Positions 15,809 to 24,490 of a DNA stretch of 37,107 nt are shown in pieces. Within the stretch, counting starts at the first letter, position 1. Every line of letters begins with the position of its first letter. The position numbers and the translations under genes are program-made. Source of the DNA: a bacterium (lineage in GTDB: Bacteria > Vulcanimicrobiota > Vulcanimicrobiia > Vulcanimicrobiales > Vulcanimicrobiaceae); NCBI GenBank assembly GCA_021790895.1, contig JAJYFM010000017.1:1-37107 (forward strand), read 5' to 3'. The notes under the pieces were generated by a model that saw nothing but the letters and a program-made list of their open reading frames with translations, searched no databases and was not told the DNA's origin.

Positions 15809-17938
15809 TCAGGCCTGCACGAGTTCGCGCTCTTCGCCGGAGTTCGAGCCCGGCAACGGCAACGACGAAACATCGTGTTCGGCATCCGCCGAGCACTGCA
15901 GGCGCGCGACGCCGCGTTTGCTCTTCACGACGACGTGCGCACCGCAGATCGGACAGGGCTGCGGAATGACGCGATCCCACGAAACGAAATCGCAGGCGGG
16001 GTAATTCGCGCAGCCGAAAAACGTGCGCCCGCGTTTGCTGCGCCGTTCCAGAATATCGCCGCCGTCTTTGGGACAGAGCGCGCCGGTCTTCTTGAGAATC
16101 GGCTTGGTGGTCTTACATTCCGGGTAGCCCGAGCACGAGATAAAGCGACCGAAGCGCCCGGTCTTAATCACCATCGGCTTTCCGCAATTCGGGCAAATCT
16201 CATCGGTCGGTTCGTCGCGTACTTCCAGGCGCGGCAATCGCTTCTCCGCTTCCTCGAGGCGAAGTGCGAACGGGGTGTAGAAATTGCGCAGCACCGCCAC
16301 CCAGTCGGCATTGCCGTCGGCGACCTTATCGAGGTCGCCCTCCATCTGCGCGGTGAACCGCAGATCGACGATATCGGGGAAGTGCTCGGCGAGCAGATCG
16401 TTGACGGCGATGCCGATCTCGGTCGGCTTGAAGCGGCGCTCCGCCTGCTCGACGTAGCCGCGCGCCTGAATCGTTTCGACGATGCTGCCGTAGGTCGACG
16501 GACGTCCGATACCGTTCTCTTCCAACGCCTTCACCAGCGTCGCTTCGGTAAAGCGCGGCGGCGGCTCGGTGAAGTGCTGCTTGGGGTCGAGCCCGGCGAC
16601 GGCGAGTTCTTCGCCCTCCGTCAGCGGCGGCAACCGTTTCTCGTCCTTCTCCTCCGCAGCGATTTCGTCGCGCCCTTCTTCGTAGACGCGCGTGAAGCCG
16701 GCAAACGTCACGACGGTACCGGTGGCGCGGAAGCCGTAGGCTCCCGCCGCAATCTCCGCGGTGCTCTGATCGAAGCGCGCGGCGGCCATCTGCGATGCAA
16801 CGAAGCGCTCCCAGATCAGCGCGTAGAGCCGCAGATCGTCGCGTTTGAGGATGCCGCTGAGACTCTGCGGCGTCCGCGTGACGTCGGTCGGCCGAATCGC
16901 TTCGTGGGCGTCCTGCGCGCCCTCGCGCACCTTATGAATGCGACCGCCGTGGAACTCCGCGCCGTACTGCGCGTGGATGAAGGCGCGCGCCGCCTCCCGC
17001 GCGTCGTCGGAGATGCGCGTCGAGTCGGTACGCATGTAGGTAATGAGACCGACGGTGCCTTCTTTTCCGAGATCGACGCCCTCGTAGAGCGCCTGCGCGA
17101 GCTGCATCGTTCGGCGCACGCGCATGCGTAATTTCCGCGAGGCCTCCTGTTGCAGCGTCGAGGTGGTGAACGGCGGGGCAGCGTTCCGTTTGACTTCGCG
17201 GCGCTTCACGGCCCGAACGTGGAAGCGCTCGCCCTCCACCTCGGCGAGGATCGCCCGCATCTGTTGCTCGTCGGAGACCTCGAGTTTTTCGCCGTTCTTG
17301 CTGGCGAGATCGGCGGCGAACGTCTGCGCGACCGGCGCGGTCGCCGCACTGCTCAACCGGGCGGTAAGGCTCCAATACTCTTCGCGCTTGAAGGCGGTAA
17401 TCGCACGCTCGCGGTCGACGATCAGTTTCACCGCAACCGACTGCACGCGCCCCGCGGAGAGCCCTCCGCGAACCTTCGCCCAGAGCAACGGCGAGATCTT
17501 GTAGCCGACGAGCCGATCGAGAATGCGCCTCGCCTGCTGCGCGTTGACCCGGTCCATATCGATATCGTGCGGCGACTCAAGCGCCCGCAATGCCGCCTCT
17601 TTCGTGATCTCGTGCAGCTCGACGCGTTTCGGATTTTCCAGCTTCAGCAGTTGCGCTAAATGCCAGGCGATCGCTTCGCCTTCGCGGTCGGGGTCGGTCG
17701 CAAGGAAGACGTCGGAGGCGCCTTTTACTGCGGCCTTGAGCTCTTTAATGACATCGCCTTTACCTTTGATTGTCAGGTATCGCGGGGCGAAATCGCCCTC
17801 GGTATCGACGCCGAGCGTACTTTTCGGAAGATCGCGCACGTGGCCGACCGAGGCTTTGACGATGTAGCGCGCCGGAAGAAACTTCTTTATGGTGCGCGCC
17901 TTCGTCGGCGATTCGACGATGATGACGGGCTTTTTCAC
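15809..17938 (-). CDS. topA: DNA topoisomerase I
   Basis: The 709-residue type IA topoisomerase relaxes negative supercoils. The TOPRIM domain opens with VIIVESPTKARTIKKFL and has the acidic motif LATDPDREGEAIAWHL. The active-site Tyr301 lies in GLITYMRTDSTRIS. The C-terminus carries three zinc-ribbon repeats: CPNCG...CSGYPEC, then CPKDGG...CANYPAC with an Asp in place of one Cys, and CPICG with a degenerate second half (CSADAEH). The start is GTG at 17938. TATACT sits 7 nt before it, which suggests a leaderless mRNA. It is divergent from the H1-like gene, so two chromatin-shaping proteins share one 183-bp control region. Confidence 0.97.
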   Translation of the reverse strand: MKKPVIIVESPTKARTIKKFLPARYIVKASVGHVRDLPKSTLGVDTEGDFAPRYLTIKGKGDVIKELKAAVKGASDVFLATDPDREGEAIAWHLAQLLKLENPKRVELHEITKEAALRALESPHDIDMDRVNAQQARRILDRLVGYKISPLLWAKVRGGLSAGRVQSVAVKLIVDRERAITAFKREEYWSLTARLSSAATAPVAQTFAADLASKNGEKLEVSDEQQMRAILAEVEGERFHVRAVKRREVKRNAAPPFTTSTLQQEASRKLRMRVRRTMQLAQALYEGVDLGKEGTVGLITYMRTDSTRISDDAREAARAFIHAQYGAEFHGGRIHKVREGAQDAHEAIRPTDVTRTPQSLSGILKRDDLRLYALIWERFVASQMAAARFDQSTAEIAAGAYGFRATGTVVTFAGFTRVYEEGRDEIAAEEKDEKRLPPLTEGEELAVAGLDPKQHFTEPPPRFTEATLVKALEENGIGRPSTYGSIVETIQARGYVEQAERRFKPTEIGIAVNDLLAEHFPDIVDLRFTAQMEGDLDKVADGNADWVAVLRNFYTPFALRLEEAEKRLPRLEVRDEPTDEICPNCGKPMVIKTGRFGRFISCSGYPECKTTKPILKKTGALCPKDGGDILERRSKRGRTFFGCANYPACDFVSWDRVIPQPCPICGAHVVVKSKRGVARLQCSADAEHDVSSLPLPGSNSGEERELVQA

Positions 17939-17945
17939 GGGCCTA

Positions 17946-17951
17946 AGTATA
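17946..17951 (-). promoter_or_regulatory. Candidate -10 element of topA-trmFO
   Basis: TATACT on the minus strand lies 7 nt before the GTG start of topA. A possible -35, TTGGGG, lies 18 bp upstream. The start of transcription would fall on the start codon. Confidence 0.45.
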
Positions 17952-18023
17952 CCCCCGGGGTCAAGGTATCCCCAAAACGTTGCGCGGTTCGCGCGAACTT
18001 CACGCGCCGCTCGTGCGCGCGTA

Positions 18024-18053
18024 TTTGCATAAATCGGAGAAATCCTTTAAGAT
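18024..18053 (+). promoter_or_regulatory. Candidate promoter of the H1-like gene
   Basis: TTTGCA (18024-18029) and TAAGAT (18048-18053) with an 18-bp spacer lie ~70 nt before the start codon. The transcript would have a ~60-nt leader with a strong GAGGAGG ribosome site. Confidence 0.4.
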
Positions 18054-18121
18054 GCGTTCAAAGCGCAAGACCAATTGCGCTATCCACTCTGACAATCGTC
18101 CCCCGGGGACGAGGAGGATGC

Positions 18122-18529
18122 ATGGAACACGATATGATGGCCAACGGCGAAACGATGGAGAAGAAACCTCGCCGCAAGGCACGCCGTAAAGCCGCCGGAA
18201 AGAAAGCCGTCGCCGCCAAGAAGACGACGCGCAAGAAAACCGCCGGACGTAAAAAGGCCACCGCAGGTCGTAAAAAGACCACCGGACGCAAGAAGGCAGC
18301 CGGACGCAAAAAGGCAACCGGACGCAAGAAGGCAGCCGGACGTAAAAAGGCAGCCGGACGCAAAAAAGCGACCGGACGCAAAAAGGCAGCCGGACGCAAA
18401 AAAGCGACCGGACGCAAAAAGACCGCCGGACGCAAAAAAGCCGCCGGCCGTAAAAAGGCAGCCGCTCCCCGCAAGAAAGCGGCCGGGCGTCGCAAAGTCG
18501 GCCGTCCTCGCAAGAAGGCCGCGAAGTAG
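18122..18529 (+). CDS. Histone H1-like, highly basic AT-hook protein
   Basis: This 135-residue protein is almost entirely Lys, Arg, Ala, Thr and Gly. After a short acidic start (MEHDMMANGETMEKK) comes a KKA/RRKA stretch. Eleven uninterrupted hexapeptides of the form GRKK[AT][AT] then fill residues 49-114. The tail GRRKVGRPRKKAAK contains an AT-hook core (GRP flanked by basic residues). Such proteins bind DNA through the backbone and minor groove; relatives in composition are chlamydial Hc2 and Bordetella BpH1, though no alignable homology is claimed. GAGGAGG at 18111-18117 lies 4 nt before ATG 18122; an overlapping ATG at 18118 reads into another frame and is too close to that site. A strong terminator follows. 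Confidence 0.85.
   Translation: MEHDMMANGETMEKKPRRKARRKAAGKKAVAAKKTTRKKTAGRKKATAGRKKTTGRKKAAGRKKATGRKKAAGRKKAAGRKKATGRKKAAGRKKATGRKKTAGRKKAAGRKKAAAPRKKAAGRRKVGRPRKKAAK
18266..18463 (+). repeat. Eleven 18-bp tandem coding repeats in the H1-like gene
   Basis: Each unit encodes GRKK plus two Ala/Thr. Units differ mostly at synonymous sites (GGACGC or GGACGT, AAAAAG or AAGAAG), so copy number probably changes by slippage or recombination without breaking the frame. Confidence 0.9.
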
Positions 18530-18551
18530 CTCCGTTTAGGAGTTCTCGGTC

Positions 18552-18580
18552 AAGGGCGCATGCATCGCATGCGCCCTTTC
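18552..18580 (+). terminator. Rho-independent terminator after the H1-like gene
   Basis: A perfect 12-bp stem (AAGGGCGCATGC paired with GCATGCGCCCTT) with a 3-nt loop ends in a short T run, 22 bp past the stop codon. Confidence 0.8.
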
Positions 18581-18588
18581 CGTACCCC

Positions 18589-18754
18589 GTCACGCCGAGT
18601 AGCAACTTTCACGCCGAGTGGAAACTGTCACGCCGAGTAGATCGCGAAGCGATCGTATCGAGGCGCCGCAGCTGTCACGCCGAGTAGCCGCGAAGCGGCG
18701 TATCGAGGCGCGCGTAGCTTGTCACGCCGAGTAGCCGCGAAGCGGCGTATCGAG
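18589..18754 (+). repeat. Cluster of palindromic repeats, left of the IS110 element
   Basis: Five copies of a ~36-bp unit, TGTCACGCCGAGTAG-palindrome-CGTATCGAG, are present. The full copies are 18626-18663, 18673-18708 and 18720-18754; two truncated ones start near 18589 and 18608. The central hairpin varies (CCGCGAAGCGG or ATCGCGAAGCGAT) while keeping its pairing. This is the behaviour of REP-type extragenic palindromes. Confidence 0.85.
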
Positions 18755-18769
18755 ATTCCGTGATGAGCG

Positions 18770-19717
18770 TCAAGCCATGGTGGGGTCGAAAGGGCGTTGG
18801 GATTTGAGGACGCCATAGGCGATGACGAGCAGCTTATGCATGACGGCAACTACGATTTGCATCGGTCGTTTGCCGCGTTCGCGCAGCCGCTGGGCAAAGG
18901 CGATGATGGTGGGGTTGTGGCGCATGGCCGAGAGCGCCGGCATGTAGAAAATCTGTTTGAGCGCCCGGTTGCCGATCGGCGTGATGGCCGAGGAATGGAT
19001 GGAGGTTCCCGACTGCCGAACCTGCGGGCAGAGCCCGGCGTGTGCAGCTAATTTGCGCGCCGATTTGAACTGCTGCATATCCTGAACCTCGGCAATCAAC
19101 GACGATGCGCTGGTGGTGCCGATGCCGGGAATGCTTTCAAGCAGTTTGCGATTGTTCCGTAATTTGGGATCGTCGTCAATATCGTGTTGGATTTGCTCTT
19201 CGATCTCGGCAATCTGCTCGTTGAGAAATGCAACGCTGGCTTCGATCGACGTGCGCACCGCGTCGGTCCCCGGAGCCTCGAGGCGGTTGCTCTCGGCGGT
19301 GCGCGTGGCGACGAGATCGCTGCGGCGCCGCACGAGCTGGCGGAGCCGCCGTTCCTGTGGGGACGGGGGGATCCAGGGATTGGGGCGATGGGCGGCACAA
19401 AACCGCGCGAGTAACGCGGCATCGGCTTTGTCGGTCTTGGTTCGTGAAAGTTCGCTGCGCCCGAAGGCCTTCACCGCCGACGGGTTGACGATGCTCACGA
19501 CGTAACCGCGATCGTGCAGAAACGTAGCGAGCTCTTCACTCCAACCACCGGTCGATTCCATGCATGCATGCCCGCTATCGACGCGACGATTGCGCAGCCA
19601 CACCGCCAACTGGTTGAAGCCTTTGCCGTTATTGGGGAAGCTTTTGGAGGCGACTTTTTCTTCCAGCAGTAGTGCGCAATGGAAATCGGCTTTGCCGATG
19701 TCGATCCCGATATACAT
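18770..19717 (-). CDS. IS110-family transposase (DEDD and serine recombinase-like)
   Basis: The 315-residue protein has an N-terminal RuvC-like DEDD domain: Asp6 in YIGIDIGKADF, Glu54 in CMESTGGW, and Asp96/Asp99 in RTKTDKADAALLARF. A coiled middle section (residues ~146-190) leads to the C-terminal Transposase_20 domain. There, SIPGIGTTSASSLIAE is followed by AGLCPQVRQSG with the catalytic Ser236, and then ITPIGNRALKQIFY. All catalytic residues are present and the length is near the family norm, so the protein looks intact. IS110 enzymes recombine donor and target DNA using a bridge RNA. Confidence 0.95.
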   Translation of the reverse strand: MYIGIDIGKADFHCALLLEEKVASKSFPNNGKGFNQLAVWLRNRRVDSGHACMESTGGWSEELATFLHDRGYVVSIVNPSAVKAFGRSELSRTKTDKADAALLARFCAAHRPNPWIPPSPQERRLRQLVRRRSDLVATRTAESNRLEAPGTDAVRTSIEASVAFLNEQIAEIEEQIQHDIDDDPKLRNNRKLLESIPGIGTTSASSLIAEVQDMQQFKSARKLAAHAGLCPQVRQSGTSIHSSAITPIGNRALKQIFYMPALSAMRHNPTIIAFAQRLRERGKRPMQIVVAVMHKLLVIAYGVLKSQRPFDPTMA

Positions 19718-19966
19718 CCCGAATTGCTCTCCTTATCAGTTGCGCGGTAGCACCAATCACCCTGATACATACGAGCTGTGCGCATCTGCGCCGCTCACGA
19801 TTCCGTCCGATCGCTTCTACCGCAGGGACTGTCGGTCGCCAATCTCGATAACGGGCTCGAGGCCCGAGGCGCCTTCGGCGTGGCCGACAGTGGACTTCAC
19901 CCCAGATTCGAGGCGAAGCCGCCGGATTTCCCGGCCAATCCCAACATATCAGGCGCCGTCGCGCAG
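19718..19966 (-). ncRNA. Region expected to encode the IS110 bridge RNA
   Basis: For the IS110 group the bridge RNA comes from the non-coding DNA upstream of the transposase start. These ~250 bp contain no gene. They hold GC-rich inverted segments (for example around 19857-19895, arms with CGCC and GGCG about a TTC loop). The target- and donor-binding loops were not identified, so this is placement by family design only. Confidence 0.35.
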
Positions 19967-20123
19967 CCCTCGATACGCGGCCTTCGGCCGCTACTCGGGC
20001 TGACATTACCGCGAAATAATCCCTCGATACGCGGCCTTCGGCCGCTACTCGGGCTGACATTACCGCGAAATAATCTCTCGATACGCCCGCCTCGATACGC
20101 GCTTCGCGCTACTCGGCGTGACA
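19967..20123 (-). repeat. Cluster of palindromic repeats, right of the IS110 element, inverted
   Basis: The same unit as on the left appears on the other strand. Two copies form an exact 54-bp tandem duplication (19967-20020 and 20021-20074), each with a CGGCCTTCGGCCG hairpin followed by TTACCGCGAAATAAT. A truncated copy (20075-20089) and a complete copy with a different hairpin (20090-20123) follow. With 19718-19966 this accounts for the gene-free 435 bp. Confidence 0.85.
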
Positions 20124-20152
20124 ACACCGGCGGCCGCGCCGACGCGATGCTA

Positions 20153-21145
20153 TTAGCGGATCGTACCGTTTTCGACGGCGTGACAGGCGACCGAATGCCC
20201 GACCGCGACTTCGCGCATCGCCGGCTCATCGACCGAGCAGCGATCGAAAGCAAACGGGCAACGCGGATGAAAGCGGCAGCCGCTCGGCGGCGCGATCGCC
20301 GTCGGAACGTCGCCGCTGAGAAGCACGCGCTTTTGCGTTCCCTGCAACGCCGGATCCGGAACCGGAATCGCCGCGAGCAGCGCCTGCGTATAGGGGTGCA
20401 ACGGATGCTCGTACAGCGCGCTGCGCTCGGCGATCTCGAAGATCTTTCCGAGATAGAGCACCGCGACGCGCGTCGAAATATGCCGGACGACCGAAAGATC
20501 GTGCGAGATAAAGAGATAGGTCAGCCCTAACCGCTCGCGGAGATCTTCGAGCAGGTTGAGCACCTGCGCTTGAATCGAAACATCGAGCGCCGAGACCGGT
20601 TCATCGCAGACGATGAATTGCGGCTCGACCGCAAGGGCCCGCGCGATACCGACGCGCTGCCGCTGGCCGCCCGAAAATTCATTCGGATAGCGATTGAGAT
20701 GCGAGGATTGCAGCCCGACCAATCGCAACAACTCGACGGTCCGCTCCATCCGCGCCTTCCCTCTGGCAATCCCATGGATCGCAAGCGGCTCGCTGACGAT
20801 CTCACCGATCGTCATGCGCGGGTTGAGGCTGCCGTAGGGGTCTTGGAAGATAATCTGCATGCGACGACGGAGCTCGCGCGTCTGTCGCGCGGAGATATCG
20901 CTGATATCCCGTCCTTCGAAGCGGATCGTGCCGGAGGTCGCGGGGAGCAGCTTGAGCACCATGCGCCCGATCGTGGTTTTACCCGATCCCGATTCGCCGA
21001 CGAGCCCTAACGTCTCGCCCTTTCGGACGCTGAAACTCACTCCGTCGACCGCTTTGACGTCGGCGACATGCCGGCCGAAAACGCCGGCGTTCACAGGGAA
21101 ATACTTTTTGAGGTCGGCGACCTCGAGCAAAGGTTCGTCGGTCAT
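20153..21145 (-). CDS. Oligopeptide/dipeptide ABC transporter ATP-binding protein, OppF/DppF type
   Basis: The 330-residue ATPase has Walker [11 protein letters not shown]-loop [16 protein letters not shown] signature FSGGQRQR, Walker B FIVCDEP and switch HDLS. The C-terminal oligo_HPY region carries [15 protein letters not shown], a cysteine cluster typical of OppD/OppF proteins. The N-terminal [15 protein letters not shown] insertion is characteristic of the F subunit. Start ATG 21145 overlaps the oppD-like stop (ATGA). It would energise peptide uptake with the D-type subunit, but no permease or binding-protein gene lies in this window. Confidence 0.92.
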   Translation of the reverse strand: MTDEPLLEVADLKKYFPVNAGVFGRHVADVKAVDGVSFSVRKGETLGLVGESGSGKTTIGRMVLKLLPATSGTIRFEGRDISDISARQTRELRRRMQIIFQDPYGSLNPRMTIGEIVSEPLAIHGIARGKARMERTVELLRLVGLQSSHLNRYPNEFSGGQRQRVGIARALAVEPQFIVCDEPVSALDVSIQAQVLNLLEDLRERLGLTYLFISHDLSVVRHISTRVAVLYLGKIFEIAERSALYEHPLHPYTQALLAAIPVPDPALQGTQKRVLLSGDVPTAIAPPSGCRFHPRCPFAFDRCSVDEPAMREVAVGHSVACHAVENGTIR

Positions 21146-22131
21146 TGCGCCGCACCGACGGGAACGAGCGCTTCGGTACAACGCCAGCAGCGGGCGAGGT
21201 GGCCGTTACCGAGATCGGTGACGGGAACCGGGGTATCGCAACGTTCGAGCCGATAGGTACAGCGGGGTGCGAATGCACAGCCCGGCGGCATGCGATGAAG
21301 ATTCGGCGGTTGCCCGGGAATCGGTTTCAGGCGCGCATTCGCCGGCGCATCGAGCCGCGGCAGCGAGGCGAGCAGCCCTTGCGTGTACGGCATTCTCGGT
21401 TCGTTAAAGATCTGTTTTGCGTCGCCATACTCGGCCATGTTCCCGCCGTACATCACCAAGACGTCTTTACAGGTCTCGGCGACCACACCGAGGTCATGCG
21501 TAATGAGGATAATCGCCGCTCCCGTTTCGCGTTGGAGTTCGTTCATCAGTTCGAGCACCTGCGCCTGAATCGTCACGTCGAGCGCAGTCGTCGGTTCGTC
21601 GGCGATCAGCAACTGTGGGTTGCAAGAGAGCGCCATCGCGATCATCGCTCGCTGGCGCATGCCGCCGGAGAACTGGTGCGGGTAATCGTCAACGCGTTTT
21701 TCCGGCGAGGGAATGCGCACTTTGCGCAGCATTTCGATCGCCGTCTCGCGGGCCTCGCGGTGGTTCCGTCCGAGGTGCAGCCGCACGACTTCGGCGATTT
21801 GCTCGCCGATAGTGAGGACCGGATTGAGTGACGTCATCGGATCTTGGAAGATCATCGCGATGCGGTGTCCGCGCACGTGGCGCATCTCTTCATCGCGCAG
21901 TTTCAGAAGATCGCGCCCGTCGAAGAAAATCTCGCCGGATTCGATTCGCCCCGGCCGATCGATCAAACGCATGATCGAGAGCGAGGTCACCGATTTTCCC
22001 GAACCGGATTCACCGACGATGCCGAGCGTTTGCCCGGCATCGAGAGAGAACGAAAGCCCGTTGACGGCGGTAATCGTTCCGTCCTCGGTCTTAAAGGTCG
22101 TGCGAAGGTTGCGTACCTCGAGCAGCGCCAT
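21142..22131 (-). CDS. Oligopeptide/dipeptide ABC transporter ATP-binding protein, OppD/DppD type
   Basis: The 329-residue ATPase has Walker [11 protein letters not shown]-loop [20 protein letters not shown], signature FSGGMRQR, Walker [18 protein letters not shown] and switch THDLGVVAE. The tail has the [15 protein letters not shown] cysteine cluster. These details separate the D subunit from its F partner. ATG 22131 begins [13 protein letters not shown], the standard opening; the longer reading adds 81 non-homologous residues across secG. The gene follows secG by 11 bp. Confidence 0.93.
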   Translation of the reverse strand: MALLEVRNLRTTFKTEDGTITAVNGLSFSLDAGQTLGIVGESGSGKSVTSLSIMRLIDRPGRIESGEIFFDGRDLLKLRDEEMRHVRGHRIAMIFQDPMTSLNPVLTIGEQIAEVVRLHLGRNHREARETAIEMLRKVRIPSPEKRVDDYPHQFSGGMRQRAMIAMALSCNPQLLIADEPTTALDVTIQAQVLELMNELQRETGAAIILITHDLGVVAETCKDVLVMYGGNMAEYGDAKQIFNEPRMPYTQGLLASLPRLDAPANARLKPIPGQPPNLHRMPPGCAFAPRCTYRLERCDTPVPVTDLGNGHLARCWRCTEALVPVGAAQ

Positions 22132-22142
22132 CGCGGAGTCGG

Positions 22143-22544
22143 CTAGATTCCGGTAAGCGCGAGAATCGTCATCGAGGCGACGAACAGCACCGCTACGATT
22201 CCCGTAACGCGCGCGAGTTGTTCGTCCATGCCGAGACGACCGCGATAGGCGGATTCGACTTTCCCGCCGATCGTTCCGGAGAGACCTTCGTTCTTCGTCG
22301 TCTGCATCGCCAACAGCACGATCAACGCGATCGCGGAGAGCACCGCGAGCCCGGCGATCCCGTGCGTCAGCCAACTGACATGTTGCTGAAACCAGGTATG
22401 CGGTGCGATCGCGGCCGGCACACTCTGCACGGGCTGCGCTGCGAGCGGATTCGGCACCGTCGTCGCTCGTGCGAGCGGAGCGGCGTGCTGGGTTGCGGCA
22501 CCTGCAGCTTGAAGCGGGTGCGTTGTGGCGGCACTAGCTGGCAT
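22143..22544 (-). CDS. secG: SecG, preprotein translocase subunit, with long N-terminal extension
   Basis: This is the small membrane subunit of the SecYEG channel. The core (~residues 55-133) has two membrane helices joined by the loop [18 protein letters not shown], which is the SecG signature. At 133 residues it is longer than the usual 75-110. The first ~50 residues are Ala/Pro/Thr/Gln-rich and hydrophilic, outside the normal family. The ATG at 22544 has an AGGGAG purine stretch before it. Alternative starts near the first helix would give a standard length, but no clear ATG with a ribosome site is seen there. Confidence 0.85.
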   Translation of the reverse strand: MPASAATTHPLQAAGAATQHAAPLARATTVPNPLAAQPVQSVPAAIAPHTWFQQHVSWLTHGIAGLAVLSAIALIVLLAMQTTKNEGLSGTIGGKVESAYRGRLGMDEQLARVTGIVAVLFVASMTILALTGI

Positions 22545-22588
22545 GAAAAATCAAACTCCCTGTGAGGGTTGTACGGCTCAGGATTCTA

Positions 22589-24490
22589 TCACGGGACGGT
22601 AGCCCCTACAAGGCAGGCGGCTATTCGCCGCGCGAGGGCCCGCGCATCGAGGCCGACCGCGCTCCGCTGCCGCGCCTGGGAATCGGCCTGCAAAAAGGTT
22701 TCCCCTACACCGATCCGCTCGACCGGTATGCGCACCCCGGCATCGGCGAGCGCCTCGAGCACCGCCGAGCCGAAGCCGCCGGCGAGACTGTGCTCCTCCA
22801 GCGTGATCAGCAGATCGTGGGTGCGGGCGCAGGCGAGGAGCGCCTCGCGATCGAGCGGCGCAACGAACCGGGCATTGAAGATCGTCGGCAGCGAGTCGCG
22901 CAGATCGCCGTACTCGCCGCTCTCCAGCAACGCATAGGCGTCGATCGCCACGTCGACGGTGTTCCCGAGCGCGAAGATCGCGACGCCGTTTCCGGCGCGC
23001 AAGAGCTCGCTCTTTCCGCGTTCGATCGGCGCGGGCGGATCGATCGCGCGTCCGGAGCTCGAGCCGCGCGGATAGCGAATCGCGACCGGCCCGTCGCACT
23101 CCAGCGCATACTCCAACATCGGACGCAACTCATCTTCGCAGCGCGGCGCAAGAATCGTAAAATTCGGCAGCGTGCGCAGATAGGCGATATCGTAGAGCCC
23201 CATATGCGTCGGGCCGTCGTCACCGACGACGCCGGCGCGGTCGAGCGCGAAGATCACCGGCAACCCTTGTACCGCGACATCGTGGACGATTTGATCGTAC
23301 GCGCGTTGCAAAAACGTTGAATAGATCGCACAGATCGGCCGCAACCCGTCCGCCGCCGCGCCGGCGGCGAAGCAGACGGCATGCGCCTCGGCGATGCCGA
23401 CATCGAAATAGCGCTCCGGAAAGCGCTGCGCGAATTTCGCGAGCTTGGTTCCGTCGGGCATCGCCGCCGTAATCGCGATCACGCGCTCGTCACGCTCTGC
23501 GACCTCGATCAGCCCGTCGGCAAAGGCGTCGGAGAATGTCGGCCGTGCATCTTCTTTGATCTCGAGTTTTCCATTCTCGATATCGAATGCGCCGCAACCA
23601 TGGAAGGTCCGTGCATCGCGCTCGGCAGGCTCGTAGCCCTTCCCCTTCACCGTGCGAACGTGCACGAGCACCGGCCCCCCGATCGCCACTGCGGCGTGCA
23701 ATGCCGCCTCGATCGTTTCGAGATGGTGCCCATCGAACGGACCGAGATACCGGAAACCGAGCTCTTCGAAGATCACTGCGGTCTTCTCCGCGGGCGCGAC
23801 GAAACGCACCGCCGCGACCTCGGCGCTCGCGATTGCTTTGCGCGCGGTTCCGCCGAACGGCAGATGGTGCAGCACATCTTTCGCTTTTTCGCGCGCGTAA
23901 TTCACGAGCGGTTTACTGCGAAGAACCGAGAGATACGAAGCGATCGAGCCGACGTTCGGGGCGATCGACATCTCGTTATCGTTGAGCACGACGATGAGAT
24001 TGCTCTGGAGTTGGCCGGCGTTATTGAGCGCTTCATACGCAAGCCCGCCGGTGAGTGCGCCATCGCCGATGACCGCGACGACGCGTTCGCCGCCGCCACG
24101 CCGGTCGCGCGCGATCGCCATCCCTAAGGCGGCCGAGACCGACGTGCTTGCGTGCCCCGCACCGAAGGCATCGTACGGCGACTCGGCTCGCATCGCAAAG
24201 CCGGAGATGCCGCCGCCCCGACGCAGCGTCGAGAAACGGTCGCGACGACCGGTAAGAATCTTATGGACGTAGCTTTGATGGCTGACATCCCAGAGAATTT
24301 TATCGTTCGGTGCATCGAAGACGCGATGGAGCGCAAGCGTGAGCTCGACGACCCCGAGATTCGGCGCGAGGTGCCCGCCGTTGCGCGAGCAGGTGACGAC
24401 CAGCAGGTCGCGGATCTCCCGCGCGAGCAGCGCGAGGGCGTCGCGGTCGAGCCCCTTGAGATCGGCGGGGGAGTTGATTTTTTCGAGCAT
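22589..24490 (-). CDS. dxs: 1-deoxy-D-xylulose-5-phosphate synthase
   Basis: This 633-residue thiamine-diphosphate enzyme condenses pyruvate and glyceraldehyde-3-phosphate in the first step of the MEP isoprenoid pathway. The N-terminus has SRNGGHLAPNLGVVELTLALH and DVSHQSYVHKILTGR. The cofactor motif is GDGALTGGLAYEALNNAG with NLIVVLNDNEMSI. The pyrimidine-domain segment (AFAQRA-type) is FLQRAYDQIVHDVAVQ, followed by DRAGVVGDDGPTHMGLYDIAYLR. The transketolase C-terminal domain completes it. It starts 107 bp from the divergent PAP2-like gene and is followed after 44 bp by secG. Confidence 0.97.
   Translation of the reverse strand: MLEKINSPADLKGLDRDALALLAREIRDLLVVTCSRNGGHLAPNLGVVELTLALHRVFDAPNDKILWDVSHQSYVHKILTGRRDRFSTLRRGGGISGFAMRAESPYDAFGAGHASTSVSAALGMAIARDRRGGGERVVAVIGDGALTGGLAYEALNNAGQLQSNLIVVLNDNEMSIAPNVGSIASYLSVLRSKPLVNYAREKAKDVLHHLPFGGTARKAIASAEVAAVRFVAPAEKTAVIFEELGFRYLGPFDGHHLETIEAALHAAVAIGGPVLVHVRTVKGKGYEPAERDARTFHGCGAFDIENGKLEIKEDARPTFSDAFADGLIEVAERDERVIAITAAMPDGTKLAKFAQRFPERYFDVGIAEAHAVCFAAGAAADGLRPICAIYSTFLQRAYDQIVHDVAVQGLPVIFALDRAGVVGDDGPTHMGLYDIAYLRTLPNFTILAPRCEDELRPMLEYALECDGPVAIRYPRGSSSGRAIDPPAPIERGKSELLRAGNGVAIFALGNTVDVAIDAYALLESGEYGDLRDSLPTIFNARFVAPLDREALLACARTHDLLITLEEHSLAGGFGSAVLEALADAGVRIPVERIGVGETFLQADSQARQRSAVGLDARALARRIAACLVGATVP

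Larger units (their letters stand above)
18755..19966 (-). mobile_element. IS110-family element
   Basis: The element holds one transposase gene with a short 3' end (15 bp before the left repeat cluster) and ~250 bp of non-coding DNA upstream of it. This matches the IS110 group layout, in which the left end makes a bridge RNA. It is bounded by REP-like repeats on both sides. I set the borders at the repeats; the true ends and the 2-bp core are not resolved, since IS110 elements lack clear inverted repeats. Confidence 0.65.

Noticed and set aside
15875-17131. 418-residue plus-strand frame
   Set aside because: It is antisense to topA, which has complete motifs; the product has no recognisable domain and is Arg/His-rich as expected of a GC-rich shadow.
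18266-18463. CRISPR-like direct repeats
   Set aside because: The 18-bp units are contiguous, in frame and encode the H1-like protein; there are no spacers.
18058-18513. Long minus-strand frame with LRPAAFLRP repeats
   Set aside because: It is the mirror of the GRKK coding repeats; codon use, ribosome site, promoter and terminator all support the plus strand.
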